Source: Candidatus Marinarcus aquaticus (GTDB lineage Bacteria; Campylobacterota; Campylobacteria; Campylobacterales; Arcobacteraceae). Taken from it: DNA of 64,000 nt. The position numbers were made by a program, and so were the translations under genes. A model generated the notes under the pieces. It did not search any database. It worked only from the letters and a program-made list of their open reading frames with translations, and was not told the origin of the DNA. The stretch covers positions 372,001-436,000 of the forward strand of contig NZ_PDKN01000001.1 of assembly GCF_004116335.1 (NCBI RefSeq), read 5' to 3'. Position 1 is the first letter of the stretch, and each line of letters opens with the position of its first letter. Of this stretch, positions 26,404 to 35,719 are shown piece after piece.

Positions 26404-26787
26404 ATGGATGAGACTTTAAGAAAAGAGATTATTGTCTCTTACATTGAAGCCTATAATAACTTTGATATTGATGGTATGTTGACACATCTAAGTGAAGACG
26501 TAAAATTTAAAAACACTGAAAATGGCATTGTAACGCTACAAACACAAGGCATTGCTGACTTTAAGCAAATTGCATCTGAGACCTCAAAATACTTCTCTTC
26601 AAGAAAACAGAATGTTTTGGATTTTGACTTTACCGATGATTGTGCTATTGTGTATATCAACTTTGAAGCTGTGGTTGCAATGGATATCAGTGAGAAACTC
26701 AAAGAGGGTGATGGCTTTAAACTGGGTGGAAAGACCATATTTACATTTGATAATGACAAAATATCTTCAATTGAAGATTACAGTTGA
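26404..26787 (+). CDS. SnoaL/NTF2-like protein
   Basis: The 127-residue protein begins with a helix carrying VSYIEAYNNFDIDGMLTHLSEDVKF, the typical opening of the NTF2-like cone fold, and continues with the beta strands VLDFDFTDDCAIVYINFEAVVA and GKTIFTFDNDKISSIEDY. Such small proteins act as enzymes or binding domains. No catalytic residue can be assigned. AAGGAG precedes the ATG. Confidence 0.8.
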   Translation: MDETLRKEIIVSYIEAYNNFDIDGMLTHLSEDVKFKNTENGIVTLQTQGIADFKQIASETSKYFSSRKQNVLDFDFTDDCAIVYINFEAVVAMDISEKLKEGDGFKLGGKTIFTFDNDKISSIEDYS

Positions 26788-26855
26788 TTTTGTTATACAG
26801 ATGTAACAATCTTATGATATAATCCTTCTCGTTATTTTATTAAGGACTTTTTTTA

Positions 26856-27131
26856 ATGACTGAAATGATTTTAAATTTTATTCAACTTGCTGTGTACACA
26901 CTGATTTACTTTTCACTTTTAATTCTTACTTTTTCAACATTGACTTGGCTTAACAAAGTCTATATTTGCCGAAAATTTAATAACAAGGGCATCAAACTTA
27001 AATGTGTACGTTGGAAACCTTTTTCAAACTCCTTTTTCCCCTTTGTACATAAAAAAGTCTACTTAGTGGAATACATCAAAAAAGATGGACGTGTTTCAAA
27101 AACATGGTTAAAATCTAAATTTCTTTTATAA
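26856..27131 (+). CDS. small membrane protein of unknown function
   Basis: The 91-residue product has one long hydrophobic helix at about residues 5-32, then a strongly basic tail with KKVYLVEYIKKDGRVSKTW. TATAAT-like sequence lies upstream at about 26816-26822. It may be an inner-membrane protein with its tail in the cytosol. The family is not recognised. Confidence 0.6.
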   Translation: MTEMILNFIQLAVYTLIYFSLLILTFSTLTWLNKVYICRKFNNKGIKLKCVRWKPFSNSFFPFVHKKVYLVEYIKKDGRVSKTWLKSKFLL

Positions 27132-27164
27132 TACAACTTTATCATAGCTTTATAGCAACTTTGC

Positions 27165-27170
27165 TATAAT
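27165..27170 (+). promoter_or_regulatory. -10 box of yebC
   Basis: A perfect TATAAT lies 40 bases before the yebC ATG, between the end of the preceding small gene and the GGAG ribosome site. Confidence 0.6.
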
Positions 27171-27210
27171 CCCCACACATTAATATTACAGATAAAAACC
27201 GGAGTGACGA

Positions 27211-27921
27211 ATGGGTAGAGCCTTTGAATATCGAAAAGCAGCCAAAATGAAACGATGGGGAAATATGTCTCGAGTTTTCCCAAAATTAGCAAAAGCAATT
27301 GAGATTGCAGCCAAAGCAGGTGGGGGTGACCCTGATATGAACCCTGCACTAAGAACGGCAATCATCAATGCAAAAGCACAAAACTTACCAAAAGCCAACA
27401 TTGAATCAGCAATTAAAAGAGCCACAGGTAAAGATGCAAAAAACTATACGGATGTAAACTTTGAAGGAAAAGGTCCTCATGGTGTACTTGTATTTGTTGA
27501 GTGCGCAACTGACAATAATACACGAACCGTTGCAAACGTAAAAATGCATTTTAATAAAAATGGTGGACAAGTGGTACCTACTGGTTCATTGGAGTTCATG
27601 TTCGATAGAAAAGCAATTTTTGAGTTTGAAAAAGTAGAAGGTATGGAGCTTGAAGAGCTTGAACTTGAACTCATTGATGCAGGACTTGAAGAGCTTGAAG
27701 AGGAAGAGGGACTTTGTATTGCACTTGCAGAATACACAGAGTTTGGGAACATGAATGCCAAGTTTGAAGAGCTTGGAATTGAGCTTAAAAAAGCAGAGCT
27801 TAAACGAATTCCAAATAACCCACAAGAGTTCAATGACGAACAACAAGAGGAGATTGGAAAACTTTTAGAAAAGCTTGAAGATGATGATGACGTTCAAGCA
27901 GTTTACACCAATATAGCGTAG
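27211..27921 (+). CDS. yebC: YebC/PmpR-family protein
   Basis: The 236-residue protein starts with [22 protein letters not shown], then [27 protein letters not shown] and [12 protein letters not shown], all typical of YebC. The middle has the Glu-rich acidic domain ([20 protein letters not shown]). YebC proteins have been described both as transcription regulators and as translation factors that relieve stalling. The protein is cytosolic and of normal family length. It converges on the M48 gene with one base between the stops. Confidence 0.92.
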   Translation: MGRAFEYRKAAKMKRWGNMSRVFPKLAKAIEIAAKAGGGDPDMNPALRTAIINAKAQNLPKANIESAIKRATGKDAKNYTDVNFEGKGPHGVLVFVECATDNNTRTVANVKMHFNKNGGQVVPTGSLEFMFDRKAIFEFEKVEGMELEELELELIDAGLEELEEEEGLCIALAEYTEFGNMNAKFEELGIELKKAELKRIPNNPQEFNDEQQEEIGKLLEKLEDDDDVQAVYTNIA

Positions 27922-27922
27922 A

Positions 27923-28678
27923 CTACTTCTTATTTAACTCTTTGATGATACGTTTGATGTTTTCAATACGTGTTTTAGAGTTGGGGTGAGTAGAGAAAAA
28001 CTCTATTCCCTCACTGTTTCCCTGACTCATATTTTCCCAAAACTTAAGTGCTTCATTCAAATCATAACCCGCTTGTTTCATCAAATGAACCCCAATTTCA
28101 TCAGCTTCACTCTCTTGCATACGTCCATAAGGCATAAGCACACCGTATTGACTTCCTAACCCATATGCTACATTAAAAGCTTGTGTGTATTGGGGTGCTT
28201 GTGAACCCACAACAATATTACCCACTACTTGAATGCCTTGTGCCACCATACTTTGACTCATTCTCTCCGCTCCATGACGTGCTAAAGCGTGTGCAATTTC
28301 ATGTGAGATAACGGTTGCCAGTTGGTCTTCATTTTTAGCAACAGAGAAGATTCCTGTATAAACAACCACTTTTCCACCAGGCAAACAAAAAGCATTTTTC
28401 TCACTGTTTTGTACTAAGTTAAACTCCCATTCATAATCTTTTTTATTGGCAACTTTTGCAATCTTTGCTCCAATGTTTTTAACCATCTTTGCTTGAATGG
28501 TATTCATGATGACTTTTGATTTATCCAGTGTCTCTTTATACGTTTGTTCACCAAGCGCTAATTCTTGTGATTGAGAAAGTAAAATAAATTGTGAACGATT
28601 GGTATAGGGTGTTTTACTGGTACAACCTATAAAAAGTAGAGCTGTGATAGCTAAAAGGAGGGATGTTTTAAATCTCAT
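27923..28678 (-). CDS. M48-family metalloprotease lipoprotein
   Basis: The 251-residue protein has a signal peptide with lipobox FIGC, then SQFILLSQSQELALGEQTY, typical of LoiP/YcaL-type M48 proteases. The zinc site is ISHEIAHALARHG (HExxH), and a downstream Glu lies in ESEADEIGVHLM. Such proteins degrade or remodel envelope proteins from the periplasmic side of the outer membrane. The start codon overlaps the stop of the thioesterase gene (ATGA), so it is the last gene of the fatty-acid operon, although its role there is not obvious. Confidence 0.88.
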   Translation of the reverse strand: MRFKTSLLLAITALLFIGCTSKTPYTNRSQFILLSQSQELALGEQTYKETLDKSKVIMNTIQAKMVKNIGAKIAKVANKKDYEWEFNLVQNSEKNAFCLPGGKVVVYTGIFSVAKNEDQLATVISHEIAHALARHGAERMSQSMVAQGIQVVGNIVVGSQAPQYTQAFNVAYGLGSQYGVLMPYGRMQESEADEIGVHLMKQAGYDLNEALKFWENMSQGNSEGIEFFSTHPNSKTRIENIKRIIKELNKK

Positions 28679-29124
28679 GGTTTTACCTTTATAATATAGA
28701 TTCCTTCAAACTCTACACATACCTTACCTTTTTCGATGATTTGTGCATATACAGTGAGAGAACCACTGTGTTTGTTTTGAAGTTTCCTTTTAAGTGTATC
28801 AATTTTCTCTTCGGATGGTTTTTGTACATGACACATGATACGTGAATGTACAGGCGCTTTAAACTCAGAAGAGTTTTTATAAATCATAATGGCACTTTTT
28901 TCATAACCCAACTCATACGCAATAAGTTGACACATTGACCAACCACTGATGGTCACAATTGAGTTCAAACTGCCACCAAAGGCGGTACCTTTATCATTCA
29001 CATTGATTTCAAGTGGAGCAGAGGTGATGAGTTCTTTGGCATTGTACTCATTGATTTTTAAACCCATAAGTTTGGTCATGGGAATTTCATTGTGCAGTTT
29101 TTCTTGCAGTGAGAGCTTGATCAT
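28675..29124 (-). CDS. hotdog-fold thioesterase (YiiD C-terminal type)
   Basis: The 149-residue protein has the hotdog pattern: an N-terminal IPMTKLMGLKI helix, KGTAFGGSLNSIVTISGW with the buried central helix, and strands such as SGSLTVYAQIIEKGKVCVEFEG. This resembles the YiiD C-terminal thioesterase family. It likely cleaves an acyl-CoA or acyl-carrier thioester in the cytosol. Its ends overlap both neighbours by 4 bases, so it is tightly bound into the fatty-acid oxidation operon. Confidence 0.82.
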   Translation of the reverse strand: MIKLSLQEKLHNEIPMTKLMGLKINEYNAKELITSAPLEINVNDKGTAFGGSLNSIVTISGWSMCQLIAYELGYEKSAIMIYKNSSEFKAPVHSRIMCHVQKPSEEKIDTLKRKLQNKHSGSLTVYAQIIEKGKVCVEFEGIYIIKVKP

Positions 29125-31250
29125 GGTTGCTCCTCATTTATAAATTCAACAATGGTACTAAAAAGCTCTTTAGCACGTTTCCCACGAATAATAACATGGT
29201 TATTAAAAGGCATAAAAATTAACTCTTTTTTTTGTGATGTGATTTTGTCATAGATTTCTTGAGCACTTTTAGGGTTCACTACTGGGTCATTCTGTGCTTG
29301 AATAATCAGTGTTGGAAGAGTGATCTTTTTTAAGGCTTTTTTTGTTTTTTTCATCAAATCACTCAGTTGTGATATGGCATCAACATAGTGTCGGTTATAG
29401 TTAATCTGTGGGTATTCTGCTTTATTGGGAAGGTACTCTTTTTTATACTCATTGGCATCAAAAGATTCAACCAGTTCATTCCAAAACTCAATAGCAGGCA
29501 ATACCGTTTTAATACGCAGATCATTGAGTTTGAGTGCAGCATTAATGCAGATGATACCTTTAAGTTTTGGAGCCATTTTCTTGGTACTTAAAAGTGCCAA
29601 TAATCCACCTGTCGAAAAACCAGCAATATAGATTTTTTCATACATCAAACTGCCAATGATAATCGCTCTTGAAACACTTTCATACCACTCTTTCCAGCTT
29701 CTTATTTTTAAATCTTCAGGTGTAGTACCATGACCTCGCAGTCTTGGGGCATAGACATTAAACCCTTTTTTATTTAAATAAACAGCCATCTCATTGACCT
29801 CCATGGGCGCTGAAGAGAAACCATGCAGGGCTATGATGCCTATTTTAGAACGATCTGTTTGTAAAAAGTAAGGCTCACCTACCTCTTTGGATTTGATATT
29901 TTTATCCTCTTTAAACTCTAAATAGTCTTGCAAATATTCATCTTTTTCTTGATTTATCAGATGAATTAAAAGCATCGCATCAATATCTTTAGGAGGCAGC
30001 TTGGAGTACTGCTCAATCATATCCACAACCTCTTTGATAATCAATACCTCATTTAAAAAGACTTTTAAAATATTTTTTAGCCGAATGGTATGGTGGGTAT
30101 ACCCTTCAATCAAATTCTCTTTTGAAATGACATAGTTCTCTTTTGTCTCGCTGATGATTTGGTTCTCTTTGGCTATTTGTAAAACTTCTTCAAAAGGTTC
30201 ATACTCTTCAAAAGAAATAAGGTTGATAAAATTCTTCTCAATCGATTCATCGTACTGTAAGGAGCTGTTTTTAATCTTATGCGCAATCAAATACAAAAGA
30301 CGCTTAAAATGGAGTTTATTGACATAATCATGCGGTGAAAAGTATAACAGTGCTGCAAAAAGATGATCAAAACGAATGGTTAAGTTCTCATAAATACTTT
30401 TCATAAAGTCATGTGTTAAACGATAGCGGTAGGCATCAATGATTTGATTGTCACTCATGGGAGTGTTTTGAAGTGCCACAGAAGAGGTAACTTCTTTCAT
30501 TCCCATGGGCTTTAAGATATTAATAATGATTTTAGAGTGCAACACGATATTACTCTCTATTTCAATCTCTTCTTTAAAAGGTTCAGAAATATTTGAAAAA
30601 ATGGTATTGGCAATCTCTGTTAAGAAGTTCTTTCCTGTTCGAATGGGTGCGTAACTGATATTTATGGGTACGATCATGCTCTCTTGTTGGCTGATGTGGT
30701 CATAAACATTGAGCATATAAGTGTTATGGAATGCCTCTTCATTTTTCAACTTTTTGTTTAAATAGGCTTCTCTTAAAAGCTGTGATTGCAAAGCAAACAC
30801 CGCAGCACCTGTAAAGACTTTTTCACTCTCTCCATCAATTTTTACACAGTAGTGGTTTTGCTCTTTTATAATATGTTTCCCCTTGACCATTACACCTTCT
30901 GGAAAAATCATCCAATCTTTTCTTGCAGTTAAAATATCACTTAAAATAATATTGTTTCTGTTGGGTGTGGATTTGGGCAAAGCTCCCAAATCTTTTAAAA
31001 TATCACCAAAATATTCAAAAATAGAATCATCGGCAATGACTCCCACTTTTTTTTTGGTTAAGTGATACAAAGCATACGGGACAATAAGTGCTTCAACGCG
31101 GGTAAAGTGATTGGCCACAAAGATTTTTGGGTTATTCATAGGAATATTCTCAATCCCTTTTATCTCTATATTGGTTGAGAGAATTTTCTCAACCAATTTG
31201 AGCATATACCCACCCGAATCTATGAGCAGATCATTCTCTTCTTCACGCAT
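29121..31250 (-). CDS. PlsC-like acyltransferase fused to an alpha/beta hydrolase
   Basis: The 709-residue protein joins two enzymes. The N-terminal part has ANHFTRVEALIVPYAL (the NH-x4-acid motif of glycerolipid acyltransferases, here with Glu instead of Asp) and IFPEGVM (motif III). A helical linker of about 200 residues follows. The C-terminal part from about residue 465 has IIALHGFSSAPME, GHGTTPEDL, the nucleophile elbow GFSTGG, an acid in AQNDPVV and His in FNNHVI. It could move an acyl group onto a lipid and cleave or reshape it. An alternative start is ATG 31205 with GGTGGG upstream. It lies 2 bases after fadE, so it belongs to the fatty-acid operon. Confidence 0.82.
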   Translation of the reverse strand: MREEENDLLIDSGGYMLKLVEKILSTNIEIKGIENIPMNNPKIFVANHFTRVEALIVPYALYHLTKKKVGVIADDSIFEYFGDILKDLGALPKSTPNRNNIILSDILTARKDWMIFPEGVMVKGKHIIKEQNHYCVKIDGESEKVFTGAAVFALQSQLLREAYLNKKLKNEEAFHNTYMLNVYDHISQQESMIVPINISYAPIRTGKNFLTEIANTIFSNISEPFKEEIEIESNIVLHSKIIINILKPMGMKEVTSSVALQNTPMSDNQIIDAYRYRLTHDFMKSIYENLTIRFDHLFAALLYFSPHDYVNKLHFKRLLYLIAHKIKNSSLQYDESIEKNFINLISFEEYEPFEEVLQIAKENQIISETKENYVISKENLIEGYTHHTIRLKNILKVFLNEVLIIKEVVDMIEQYSKLPPKDIDAMLLIHLINQEKDEYLQDYLEFKEDKNIKSKEVGEPYFLQTDRSKIGIIALHGFSSAPMEVNEMAVYLNKKGFNVYAPRLRGHGTTPEDLKIRSWKEWYESVSRAIIIGSLMYEKIYIAGFSTGGLLALLSTKKMAPKLKGIICINAALKLNDLRIKTVLPAIEFWNELVESFDANEYKKEYLPNKAEYPQINYNRHYVDAISQLSDLMKKTKKALKKITLPTLIIQAQNDPVVNPKSAQEIYDKITSQKKELIFMPFNNHVIIRGKRAKELFSTIVEFINEEQP

Positions 31251-31252
31251 GG

Positions 31253-33613
31253 CTATTTTTGGTTTTTATAATCTTGGGCATCAAAGGCATCCACATTGAT
31301 GACCTCTTGTTTGGCTTCATAAGCAACGCTGAGTTGTTCAAACTCCTCTTGAGAAATCAGTTCTTTATCTAAAGCTTCTTGCAGTACCATTTCAAAAGGA
31401 GCATGTTTTAACTCTCCTTTTTTAAGCGCTGTTTTCACCTTTTTAAACAGAGCTTGAGCGTGTTTGTTCAGTTGTACGGCATTGAGCAGTTTATACATGA
31501 TGTCATCTCGGTTATTTGATACAAAAAGTCCACTGCACAGTGAATCAAGAATGCTTTCATCTTGAAGTTTTTCAACGATTTTTGCATTCAAAGCATCTTG
31601 TGGTTCCGCTGAAAAAGGGTTGACTTTAATCACAGGCAATAAGTATTTAAACAGTGGCATATTGCTTACAATATGCTCTTTAGCTGTTTGAATTTGTGAA
31701 AACCCATAATCACACACATACTCAACAAGCTCTTTGTGTGATGAGTTTGGATTTTTATCATACTCACGAAGTGTTGCTGTGATTAAATAACACCATGAAA
31801 GAATATCTCCAAAACGTGCACTCATGCTCTCTTTTTTCTTAATATTCGCACCAAACAGTGCTAAAGAGAGGTTACTTAAAAATGTAAAGTCACTGCTTAC
31901 CCACAATAGTTTTTGCTTTTGTCGTTTAAAATGCCCCGTTGGTTGTGCAATATATCCTCGAGTTAAATAATATGCCATCTTTTTTAAAAAGGCTTTTAAA
32001 ACCAAACCTATGTGTGAAAAGAATAAGTCATCGAACTCTTTGGTGTTGTCACTTTGCAATGCTTGGACTTGTTTATATAAATAAGGGTGGCACTTGATTA
32101 ATCCTTGTCCAAACTGCATCAAGTTACGAGTAAGGATATTGGCACCTTCGACTGTGATTGAAATAGGTACGGCCATGTAAGCATGTGCTAAAAGGTTTTT
32201 TTCACCACGAATAATGCCTGCACCCCCTAAAATATCCATGGCATCATTAATCACTTCTCTGAATTTTTCTGTGGCATGGTACTTCATGATAGAGTTGACT
32301 ACTGCTGGTTTTTGCCCATTGTCAATGGCATCAAGCGTGAAGTTTCGTGCGGCATTTTGTAGATACGTCAATGCTGCAATTTTGGCAATTTTTTCTTCTA
32401 CTCCTTCAAAAGAGGCGATGTTTAAACCAAACTGCTCTCTTAGTTGTGTATATGAAGCTACGGTTTGAAGAGCTAATTTACTGCCACCCAGACTCACACT
32501 CGGAAGTGAGATACCTCGACCAATAGAGAGTGACTCAACAAGCATTTGCCAGCCATGACCAATGCCTGCTTCTCCACCAATGATATCCTCAATTGAAATT
32601 ACCACATCTTTTCCATACAGCGGTGAGTTGATAAATGGGATGCCTAATGGGTCATGACGTTTTGAGTTGTCCACACTTTTGAGTTTGGCATTGACCAAAG
32701 CAAATGTGATACCCAAATCCTCTTTTTCTCCTAAGATGTGTTCAGGGTCTTTGAGTTGAAATGCTAAACCAAGCAGTGTTGCAATGTTTCCTAAAGTGAT
32801 GTATCGTTTCTCAAAATTGAGTTTGATTTTTACTTTGCCTGATTTATCTTTAAACAGTGTTCCATAAGAGGTGATTGAGGTTGCATCACTGCCCGCATTG
32901 GGTTCAGTCAATGCAAAACAAGGCACCTCTTTTCCTACTGCTAGGTTTTTAAGATATTTCTCTTTTTGTTTGTCTGTACCGTGTTTTAAAATCAGCTCTG
33001 CAGGTCCCAATGAGTTTGGCACCATGACAGTTATGGCCAATACTTGTGAACGAGAAACCAGTTTTTCAATCACTTTTGAGTGTGCTGTGGCACTGAAACC
33101 TAAACCACCAAACTCTTTTGGAATGATCATACCAAAGAATTTTTTGCTTTTAATATATTCCCACACCTTTTCACTTAAATCACGGTTTTGGAAGATTTCC
33201 CAATCAGTGGTCATGTTGCACAGTGTTTCAACTTCATTGTCTAAAAAGGCTTGCTCTTCATCTGTAAGTTGTGTTACTTTTTCGTCGTTGATACGTTTAA
33301 AGTCCACGGTGGCGTTAAAAAAGTTTGACTCTACCCATGAAGTCCCTGCTTGAAGTGCTTGTTCTTCAGTGGGTGAGATTTTAGGTAAAAGACCTCTCTT
33401 TTTGACCATATCGACCAGTTTTTGAGTGATGAGCCGTACTCGAATCTCTTTGTTTAAAAGCACAAAGGCAATGGCAATAAATGGTATAAAGAAAAGAATG
33501 CCAGCATCAAAAAAGAAGAAGCTGTATAAACCAATGATAATGACCCATCCAATAAGAGGAAGGGTTGTAAATGCCAAGGCAAAAAGTATGAGTATAAAAA
33601 TCAGTGTTTCCAT
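31253..33613 (-). CDS. fadE: FadE-type acyl-CoA dehydrogenase
   Basis: The 786-residue protein begins with two membrane helices (about residues 3-53), followed by an acyl-CoA dehydrogenase domain. Seen are FFGMIIPKEFGGLGFSA, CFALTEPNAGSD, the FAD-linked segments and VEGANILTRNLMQFGQG. The C-terminal third matches the extra domain (DUF1974) of E. coli FadE. It oxidises acyl-CoA to trans-2-enoyl-CoA, feeding electrons to ETF and quinone at the inner membrane. AGGAGAAG precedes the ATG, and the start overlaps the fadJ end by 13 bases. Confidence 0.92.
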   Translation of the reverse strand: METLIFILILFALAFTTLPLIGWVIIIGLYSFFFFDAGILFFIPFIAIAFVLLNKEIRVRLITQKLVDMVKKRGLLPKISPTEEQALQAGTSWVESNFFNATVDFKRINDEKVTQLTDEEQAFLDNEVETLCNMTTDWEIFQNRDLSEKVWEYIKSKKFFGMIIPKEFGGLGFSATAHSKVIEKLVSRSQVLAITVMVPNSLGPAELILKHGTDKQKEKYLKNLAVGKEVPCFALTEPNAGSDATSITSYGTLFKDKSGKVKIKLNFEKRYITLGNIATLLGLAFQLKDPEHILGEKEDLGITFALVNAKLKSVDNSKRHDPLGIPFINSPLYGKDVVISIEDIIGGEAGIGHGWQMLVESLSIGRGISLPSVSLGGSKLALQTVASYTQLREQFGLNIASFEGVEEKIAKIAALTYLQNAARNFTLDAIDNGQKPAVVNSIMKYHATEKFREVINDAMDILGGAGIIRGEKNLLAHAYMAVPISITVEGANILTRNLMQFGQGLIKCHPYLYKQVQALQSDNTKEFDDLFFSHIGLVLKAFLKKMAYYLTRGYIAQPTGHFKRQKQKLLWVSSDFTFLSNLSLALFGANIKKKESMSARFGDILSWCYLITATLREYDKNPNSSHKELVEYVCDYGFSQIQTAKEHIVSNMPLFKYLLPVIKVNPFSAEPQDALNAKIVEKLQDESILDSLCSGLFVSNNRDDIMYKLLNAVQLNKHAQALFKKVKTALKKGELKHAPFEMVLQEALDKELISQEEFEQLSVAYEAKQEVINVDAFDAQDYKNQK

Positions 33614-35718
33614 AATGCTTCTCCTGTGTAAAATGTTTTTTTATTTTTCTGTAAATCTAAAAGCAGTTGACTTGGTCTGAATCGTTCACCATGTCGTTTT
33701 TCAAACTCTAAAAGTTTAGAGACAATGTAATCGATCCCGAGTTCATCGGCGTATTTGAGCAATCCACCTCTGAATGCAGGGAAGCCTGTTCCTGCAATCA
33801 TTGCATAATCTAAATAGGCCACATTATCAATGATCCCTTCTTCTAAACAACGGCTTGCTTCATTGACCATGATTAAAATGGCTCGATCAATCATATCTGA
33901 ACTGGTGACAACTTTGATGGACTTTTGTGTGTTTTCAAGGGTATGATTCACACGCATGGACTCTTTGGTATGAATGTAAAATCCGATACCAGTTTTTTTA
34001 CCCAGCAGTTTTTTGTTATAAATTTCTGTTAAAAGTTCGCACACTTTCATTCTGCTTCCATATGACTCTTCTAAAATAGTAGCCACTTTATACCCCACAT
34101 CAATTCCCACCGTATCAGCCAATTCAAAAGCCCCCATAGGAAGACCAAACTCTTTGAGTGTTTTATCAATTTTTTCGATGCCATTGCCCTCTTGAAGCAT
34201 GAAGCCTGCTTCATTGATAAATGGAAGCAACACACGATTGACCAAGAAACCAGCACAATCATGTACGAGTACAGGCGTTTTGCCGCACTGTTTTAAAAAT
34301 GCAAAGACTCTTTCAATGCTCTCTTGTGAAGTTTTTGAGTTGGGAATGACTTCTACTAATGGCATCTTATTGACGGGATTAAAGAAGTGTACCCCTAAAA
34401 AGTTCTTTTTATTTTTGACTTTTGCTGAGAGTGTTTCAATGGAGATCGAAGAGGTGTTGGTTGCTAATATGGCTTGCTCATTGAGCTCTTTTTCAAGCTC
34501 TTTATAGGTTTTGATTTTTTCCTCTTTATTTTCAATGATGGCTTCCAATGCAAAATCAATGAGTTTAAAGCCTTTATACTCTTGGGTATAACTCAAACGG
34601 TTGAGTTTGAAATCAACCTGTTTCTTTGTCATTTTATGGGTTTTAATAAAGTAGTCATAGAGGTTGCTCACCCCTTGAAGGATCTCTTGGGTTTGGTCAA
34701 GTCGTCGCAGTTTAATACGCACCCCTTTAGCAAATTTACTAAAAAGCCAAATAATGCCTTTACCCATTACGCCACTTCCAACCACGGCTGTTTGTTCAAT
34801 AGCAGGCAATTCATGCTCTGTTTTATACTCTTTTTTCAATGCTTGTTGCGTGAAGAAAAGATTAATAAGATGTTTAGACTCTTTGGTTACGGCCACTTCA
34901 CTGAATGTTTGAGCTTCTACTTTAATACCAATATGATGTCTGCTTTTATAAGTGTGTCGTATGACATCTAAAGCTCTATAAGGTCCAAAATATTTAGGAT
35001 GTACTTTTTTCTCTAAATTTTCAAATGCTTTATTGTAAATATACTCTTGAGTTACTTTAAAATACTCCATGAGGTTAAAGCGTTTTTTATTTTTCACTTT
35101 TTTCTTGATTGCTTTTTGTATGAATGCTTCAACTCTGTCTTTACTTTGTCCTTGTGCAAAAAACTCATTGACCAAACCTAATTTGTATGCTTTTTTTGCA
35201 TCAATGGTTTTGCCTGTAAGAATCAAATCCAAAGAAGGAATGAGTCCAATGAGTTTTGGAAGTCTTTGTGTACCTCCAAATCCTGGAAAGAAACCCAGTT
35301 TCACTTCAGGAAATGCAATTTTAGTTGCCTCTTCACTGGTTGCTATACGGTAAGAGCACGCTAAAGCTAACTCTAAACCACCTCCCATACACGAACCATT
35401 GATATACGCAATAGAAGGAAACTTCAGACGTTCAAGTTTTAAAAAGATCTCATTGACTCTCATTAAATAATCAAAGATGACTTTCTCATCGTTCATGGGT
35501 TCAATCTCTTTAATGTTTGCACCTGCTATGAAAATAGAGGGTTTCGCACTTTGTATGAGCAGTGCTTGAATACCACTTTGCTGTTTAAGCTCGTCCAATT
35601 TTTTATCAAACTCTTCTAAAACTTCACTGCCAAGGGTATTGGCATTGGAATCTTTCATATCAAAAGTAAGCGTGGCAATGTTATTGTTAATATCCAGTTT
35701 TATATGGTTTGTTTTCAT
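33601..35718 (-). CDS. fadJ: FadJ/FadB-type enoyl-CoA hydratase / 3-hydroxyacyl-CoA dehydrogenase
   Basis: ATG 35718 follows GGAGG. The protein of about 705 residues has an N-terminal crotonase domain: FIAGANIKEIE forms the CoA oxyanion region, GSCMGGGLELALACSYRIA the second oxyanion part, and FPEVKLGFFPGFGGTQRLP carries the catalytic acid. The second half has the NAD site AVVGSGVMGKGI, NTSSISIETLS, GVHFFNPVNKMPLVEVI with the catalytic His, and a C-terminal helical 3HCDH domain. It performs two steps of beta-oxidation. There is one base between the thiolase stop and this ATG. Confidence 0.92.
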   Translation of the reverse strand: MKTNHIKLDINNNIATLTFDMKDSNANTLGSEVLEEFDKKLDELKQQSGIQALLIQSAKPSIFIAGANIKEIEPMNDEKVIFDYLMRVNEIFLKLERLKFPSIAYINGSCMGGGLELALACSYRIATSEEATKIAFPEVKLGFFPGFGGTQRLPKLIGLIPSLDLILTGKTIDAKKAYKLGLVNEFFAQGQSKDRVEAFIQKAIKKKVKNKKRFNLMEYFKVTQEYIYNKAFENLEKKVHPKYFGPYRALDVIRHTYKSRHHIGIKVEAQTFSEVAVTKESKHLINLFFTQQALKKEYKTEHELPAIEQTAVVGSGVMGKGIIWLFSKFAKGVRIKLRRLDQTQEILQGVSNLYDYFIKTHKMTKKQVDFKLNRLSYTQEYKGFKLIDFALEAIIENKEEKIKTYKELEKELNEQAILATNTSSISIETLSAKVKNKKNFLGVHFFNPVNKMPLVEVIPNSKTSQESIERVFAFLKQCGKTPVLVHDCAGFLVNRVLLPFINEAGFMLQEGNGIEKIDKTLKEFGLPMGAFELADTVGIDVGYKVATILEESYGSRMKVCELLTEIYNKKLLGKKTGIGFYIHTKESMRVNHTLENTQKSIKVVTSSDMIDRAILIMVNEASRCLEEGIIDNVAYLDYAMIAGTGFPAFRGGLLKYADELGIDYIVSKLLEFEKRHGERFRPSQLLLDLQKNKKTFYTGEALWKH

Positions 35719-35719
35719 A

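Noticed and set aside
27477-27833. Ser-rich open frame on the minus strand within yebC
   Set aside because: The poly-Ser runs are the reverse reading of the Glu-rich acidic domain of YebC, so it is an artefact of codon composition.
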